Assembly (NCBI GenBank): GCA_047777475.1
Contig: JBKEET010000002.1
Location: 372,001-436,000 of the forward strand
Source of the DNA: Sutterella sp047777475
GTDB lineage: Bacteria; Pseudomonadota; Gammaproteobacteria; Burkholderiales; Burkholderiaceae_F
Length of the DNA stretch: 64,000 nucleotides
Direction: 5' to 3'
Position numbers and translations under genes: made by a program
Part shown: positions 61,301 to 64,000 of the stretch, piece after piece
Numbering within the stretch: the first letter of the stretch is position 1
Layout of the letters: each line of letters begins with the position of its first letter
Notes under the pieces: generated by a model
The model's database searches: none
The model's input: the letters and a program-made list of their open reading frames with translations, nothing else
What the model was told of the DNA's origin: nothing

Positions 61301-63166
61301 GACGGCAATGCTTTGGCCGATGAGCGTTACGTCGGTGCCGGTCGGCAGCACGATGCGGCCGTTGACCGTGAGGCTCTCGGTGCTGCTGCTGCCGGCGGTG
61401 AAGTCCATGCTGTCTTCTTCTGAACTGTTATAGCCGTTCAGATAGAGCGCCGCGTTTTCAACAATGCTTGAGTAATAAGCAGGATAAGCCGAGGTTTCCA
61501 GCTCTTCCGTAGCATTGAGGGTGATCGTTTTGCCGTAAATATTTATTTCGGTTGTTCCTGTTGTGCCGTCGGAGTCAGACCATTCCGGATCTTTCAGGAA
61601 AATCGTGCCGTCGATGACGGTGGCCGACGTGTCGCTGCCGAGCGTGATGTCTTTAACGCCTGTTGAAACCTCGACGGCAGCGCCGTTGGTGTTCGCTCCT
61701 TTCGAGACGGTCAGGCTGTCCGAGGCGTCGGCGGAAACAGAGGAACCGTGAATCCAAATGCCGCCTGCAATCGTTATGTCGCTGCCTTCCAGAGAAAGAC
61801 CTTCTTCGTTTTCATTAAGCACGACACTGGCTGCTGTGCTGCCCGAGCTGCCGATGGCGATAGAATCGGCCTTCATCACCGATCCCGCTGAGGCTCCGTT
61901 GTCGGAGAAGCTTTCAAGCGCAATGCTCTCCGTAGAGACTCCGGTGTCAGTTCCGAGAAAGACGCCGGAGGCACCGTTCATGACCGTGATATCGTCGCCT
62001 TCGATGCTGCTTGCATCGGCGTAGACAGCGGCACCGCTGCCGCTGATGACGGTATTCGCTCCGAGGTCAATCGTGCCGTTGGCAGCGCTCAGCACAAGCT
62101 CGTCATTGTTGATAAGAATGGAAGAGCCGACACTGTAGTCGGTCGTGACGATATTGGTGTCAGTAAAAGCAATGCTGCCGTTGGCCGAAGAGATGGTCTT
62201 GCCGACGGCTGTGCCTGATGAATAAACAGTTAAGGACGTGATGTCAATATCGCCCTCGGCGCTGATGCTGAGTCCTGACCCGTTGCTGAGCTTAATGCCT
62301 TTGAGCGGGTCGTAACTGTAGAGGTCATCGTCCGTAAGTGCCGTGCCGATGCTGACTGAGCCGGCAGAGATACTGATCGTGCCCGATGAGTTGCCTATGA
62401 GGTTTTCGAGCGAGATGGATCCCGAGGCGCTGATTGTCAGGTCGCTGGTGCCGTAGAGGCCGACTTCGCCGGTCTCAATGCTTTCGGTGTTCTCATCGCC
62501 GATGCTGATGTAAGAGGAGAGTTCGTCGCTGTCCGAAGCGGCCGAAAGCTGTCCGCTGGCATAGAGATTGGCCGTGCTGCCGTAAGCGTATATGCCGCCG
62601 GTCGAAATGCTGCTGCCAAGCAGGACAATCTGTCCTCCGTCGTTGCTGATATCGGAAGTCGAGAGCGTCTGCGTGCTGTCGCTGCCGATTTCGACGCGGC
62701 CCTGGGCATAAACCGTGCCGCCGAGCGTGATCGTGCCGCCGTAAACGGAAAAGGCCGCATGCACGCCGGAACTGATTGAGTTGCCGGAGGAGCCTGAAAT
62801 TGTGACGGTTTGGGAACCGTCCGAAAGGCCGATGCGCTCCCGGTAGATGTCGGTGTCGTCAGGCGTGTAATTGACCCAGCTTCCTGTGCTGTCCTCGTAG
62901 CTGCCGTAGTACCAGCCGCTCAGCATATCCGCCGTGACGGTGCCGCCTTCCGTGCCTTCGTAGTCGGTGGTTCCTTCCGGCGAGCCGCCGTTCGGATAGA
63001 TCGTTTCGAAATCGGAGTCCTCGGCCGGCGCGCTTCCGGCTATCAGAAGCGCGAGGGCGGCGGCCACGGCCGCACGGAGGGGAGCGGCAGATTTGCGGAA
63101 GCAGGCTTTTCGGCCTGCGGTCTTTTCCGCGGAATGCGGAAAAAGCTTATTGCGGCGGGGGGACAT
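58376..63166 (-). CDS. Type Va autotransporter with beta-helix passenger
   Basis: A 1596-residue outer-membrane autotransporter. An extended Sec signal (about 1-49, with the hydrophobic core AAVAAALALLIAGSAPA) precedes a passenger of about 1250 residues made of Ser/Thr/Gly-rich beta-helix repeats (recurring G-x-S-I/V-x-V...A-x-V/I-G-x-E/S-S units such as TLSVLGKSIALYGLTL). No protease triad or RGD is evident. The last about 280 residues form the translocator barrel, from VWARARGARFGARSG to the terminal aromatic WSWNAGLRWSF needed for BAM recognition. Likely a surface adhesin or biofilm factor; the function is not readable. The region upstream is AT-rich. Confidence 0.92.
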   Translation of the reverse strand: MSPRRNKLFPHSAEKTAGRKACFRKSAAPLRAAVAAALALLIAGSAPAEDSDFETIYPNGGSPEGTTDYEGTEGGTVTADMLSGWYYGSYEDSTGSWVNYTPDDTDIYRERIGLSDGSQTVTISGSSGNSISSGVHAAFSVYGGTITLGGTVYAQGRVEIGSDSTQTLSTSDISNDGGQIVLLGSSISTGGIYAYGSTANLYASGQLSAASDSDELSSYISIGDENTESIETGEVGLYGTSDLTISASGSISLENLIGNSSGTISISAGSVSIGTALTDDDLYSYDPLKGIKLSNGSGLSISAEGDIDITSLTVYSSGTAVGKTISSANGSIAFTDTNIVTTDYSVGSSILINNDELVLSAANGTIDLGANTVISGSGAAVYADASSIEGDDITVMNGASGVFLGTDTGVSTESIALESFSDNGASAGSVMKADSIAIGSSGSTAASVVLNENEEGLSLEGSDITIAGGIWIHGSSVSADASDSLTVSKGANTNGAAVEVSTGVKDITLGSDTSATVIDGTIFLKDPEWSDSDGTTGTTEINIYGKTITLNATEELETSAYPAYYSSIVENAALYLNGYNSSEEDSMDFTAGSSSTESLTVNGRIVLPTGTDVTLIGQSIAVNGVQNDVFSSDSGTTALTIEDGGGGSTVTIGSADYTDSVYYAGSLMPAEGSVYTLHGQSVEVDNSGLAAVLLYDTGKSVVIGDESSESTVIKGSLLVNYASDSTLAVHGKQITVADAMADSRINSDYWDWGTDFYNTTEDDESASSTQGVSDSEADSVTDAVIFSASPSYSSDDSGLSAVIGDSGVSAVDIGGRVLALYGNEASAEAAILGSSICIHDLESRNENVVVAAGMGLEIGDDETDSVDIEGGIMHYGYGSSDSENSLSVRGASVLINPASGKSAVQAQNGALVTVGNSAGGSDDAVVINGESLITNGATLKILGSNIVMNPNGRSYALRLESSSASVGTESTLSASLTGLASVTASDLTVLGESIAFGDGLTLSGGSGAEIGSESTASATLSGETSVSGSTLSVLGKSIALYGLTLTDASSATVGSSSAESTALYGVTSLTGGSELTVSGESVTVESLSATDSSTAVLGTEGTLLVTVADITADESSSISLTAGAGSVIAGSVTDETLSSVTIRLTDGGTWAPESGSTLGTLSTHNAAVTLSNGTTGDAILLGSWDDDPSTLTLEVNADSNTGNDTVYIAGAHSGETYIEVDTGGDVWTSAMIGTVLVLMGEEQGVFSTSQTMTSDLYFYSLYIDERGTTSAENLAAGYSTEVYISSIVQSATDENGRYTAPVQEIASAAGTNYTLWRSLQDTLMHRFGDVHEALGPDGEHTVWARARGARFGARSGPLDWKTSWSAFEGGLDLAAFRSEHSANYLGAGFAYFDGDSTYDVGEGDSSGIVLGLYDTYVRDDGQHVDASFKVTHISTDAKGAGGSGTLSNTGVTLGAEYGWKIPLGGGWFAEPQAQVTVGWMDSDTFVNSIGIRTSVDSATGVWTRAGLRAGWEGRGVQFFAKADWNRDFGGDVDFAMSEGSERLALSHDFGTGWLEYGAGLAVRLGDSAQLWLLADRGHGGSGAPEWSWNAGLRWSF

Positions 63167-63473
63167 GATGGTTCAATATTTGTTAACTGGACAATAATTA
63201 TTATCTCAGTTCAGAAATACTGAATGTAAGCCTTAAAATTGTCTTAAACGCAAGGTTTGTTTATAAAAAACTAGGCAGTACAGTTTTTTTTAAGTTATTT
63301 ATGGAAAACGAAGTTAATTTTTTACGACAGTGTAAAACAAACTTATTTTCTTTTTTAAGATACGAAATAAAAAAAGACGTTCATGATGAATGAACGTCTT
63401 TTTTAATTATTCTGTCTCTTTTGGACGAATATTTTTAAAATTAAGGTTCTTTTTAAAAGACAGCTGGGTATTT
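63167..63473. promoter_or_regulatory. AT-rich promoter region of the autotransporter
   Basis: About 250 bases of very AT-rich sequence with no ORF. Its features are a short dyad TTCAG-AAATA-CTGAA (63210-63224) and the terminator of the GntR gene (63369-63404). On the minus strand several TATAAA/TAAAAT boxes precede the autotransporter start, so the promoter cannot be singled out. Confidence 0.4.
63369..63404. terminator. Bidirectional terminator after the GntR gene
   Basis: GACGTTCAT (63376-63384) pairs perfectly with ATGAACGTC (63390-63398) around a 5-base loop, flanked by A7 and T6, so both strands get a U tract. It lies 70 bases past the GntR stop. Confidence 0.9.
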
Positions 63474-64000
63474 TTAAAAGTTCAGAAACGCCGCGTCCTT
63501 TTCCCGCACGTCGAGGTTGAAGGCGTAGCGGCTGGCGGGGTGGACGGACACCGTGGTGAGGAGCGGCTCGCCTCTCTCGCCGATGTAGCGGCGGAAAATC
63601 CGCAGGCACGGCTCCCCGGCCTTGGCGCGGAGATACCCCGCCGCTTCTTCGCTCAGCAGGGCCGCCTCGATCGTCTGGTTGATTTCCGTACAATGCTTTT
63701 TAAAAAGCGAGCAGAGGATTGTGATCATCAGCCGGTCGGGATGCTTGGGTGCCTCGGTGACGAGCCTCTGCCAGTCGCGGCGCACGTATTCCTGCGTCCA
63801 GGCGATGGGCGGGTCGCCTTCCTTCAATCCGGCGCGCACCATGGAAAAGCGGATGAGGGTCTCGCCCGCAGGGAAGCGGATGCGCGGCGCGAGCTCGCGG
63901 CTCACAACGATTTCGCGCACGTCGAAGATTTTCCTCGGGTGCACGGCGGCCAGGCGATCAAGGTCCGCCATCGAGCCGATTTTCTCATCGAAGCTTTCGG
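63474..64000 (-). CDS. GntR-family regulator with UTRA domain, partial (N-terminus outside window)
   Basis: The C-terminal part of a HutC-type GntR regulator. The visible 175 residues read ESFDEKIGSMADLDRLAA at the window edge, and the frame is open to base 64000, so the HTH lies beyond it. The UTRA ligand-binding fold is shown by RFSMVRAGLKEGDPPIAWTQ (RxR...P-I-x-x-x-x-x-Y pattern), GEPCLRIFRRY and HPASRYAFNLDVR, typical of the C-terminus. The ligand and target are unknown; it may act on genes outside the window. Confidence 0.8.
   Translation of the reverse strand, partial: ESFDEKIGSMADLDRLAAVHPRKIFDVREIVVSRELAPRIRFPAGETLIRFSMVRAGLKEGDPPIAWTQEYVRRDWQRLVTEAPKHPDRLMITILCSLFKKHCTEINQTIEAALLSEEAAGYLRAKAGEPCLRIFRRYIGERGEPLLTTVSVHPASRYAFNLDVREKDAAFLNF

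Noticed and set aside
1..64000. tRNA, rRNA, CRISPR or prophage genes
   Set aside because: Looked for cloverleaf-like arms with CCA ends, direct-repeat arrays and phage structural or integrase ORFs; none could be supported.

Overview
The window is about 65% GC, densely coded, and reads as chromosome of a betaproteobacterium of the Burkholderiales. The best marker is the order fimV-truA-accD-folC-SPOR(dedD)-cvpA-purF. Other housekeeping genes agree: bamD divergent from rluD followed by pgeF, psd and pssA, maf-yceD, rimO. The gene mix suggests a host-associated, amino-acid-using member such as the Sutterellaceae: tandem Na+-dependent amino-acid-type symporters, a Tat flavoprotein reductase, a di-heme peroxidase, a large autotransporter, and no trp or metZ genes where relatives usually carry them. 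The family assignment is inference from gene content only.

Layout. 1-4200: three tandem NSS symporters on the minus strand, the left one cut by the window edge, behind a leader with a perfect 16-bp hairpin. 4.5-7.9 kb: SIMPL-domain periplasmic protein, phosphatidylserine decarboxylase, azoreductase, WYL regulator. 8.1-15.7 kb: cellulose operon bcsA-bcsB-bcsZ-bcsG. 16-27.3 kb: pssA, FAH-family enzyme, EamA transporter, MltB-type transglycosylase, UMF1-type MFS, bamD, frameshifted rluD, pgeF, rimO, OFA-type MFS. 27.8-37.4 kb: fimV to purF block plus a rhodanese. 37.4-39.7 kb: AEC transporter and LysR regulator. 39.6-47.5 kb: alpha-2-macroglobulin-like protein and pbpC. 47.6-51 kb: membrane-anchored protein with a possible PD-(D/E)XK domain, RsmI-like methylase, Maf, YceD. 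51-56.8 kb: PLD-like nuclease, LysR, di-heme peroxidase, amber-interrupted Tat flavoprotein, frameshifted LysR. 56.9-58.1 kb: two adjacent CYTH-like genes. 58.4-63.2 kb: a 1596-residue autotransporter. 63.5-64 kb: C-terminal part of a GntR/UTRA regulator.

Most notable points. (1) The 5' leader of the OFA-type transporter has a structure and sequence matching the ZTP (pfl) riboswitch, with its 3' conserved segment inside an intrinsic terminator. (2) BcsA keeps all catalytic motifs and the gating loop, but both c-di-GMP-binding motifs of its PilZ domain are degenerate, and no bcsC, bcsQ, bcsE or bcsF lies nearby. (3) An inner-membrane-anchored protein carries a D...ExK...Q pattern typical of PD-(D/E)XK nucleases. 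(4) A canonical CYTH triphosphatase is followed by a divergent CYTH-like gene. (5) Three genes are broken by one-base changes: rluD (+1 in a G run), the flavoprotein (in-frame TAG) and its divergent LysR regulator (A7 run). I saw no tRNA, rRNA, CRISPR array, insertion sequence or prophage gene.
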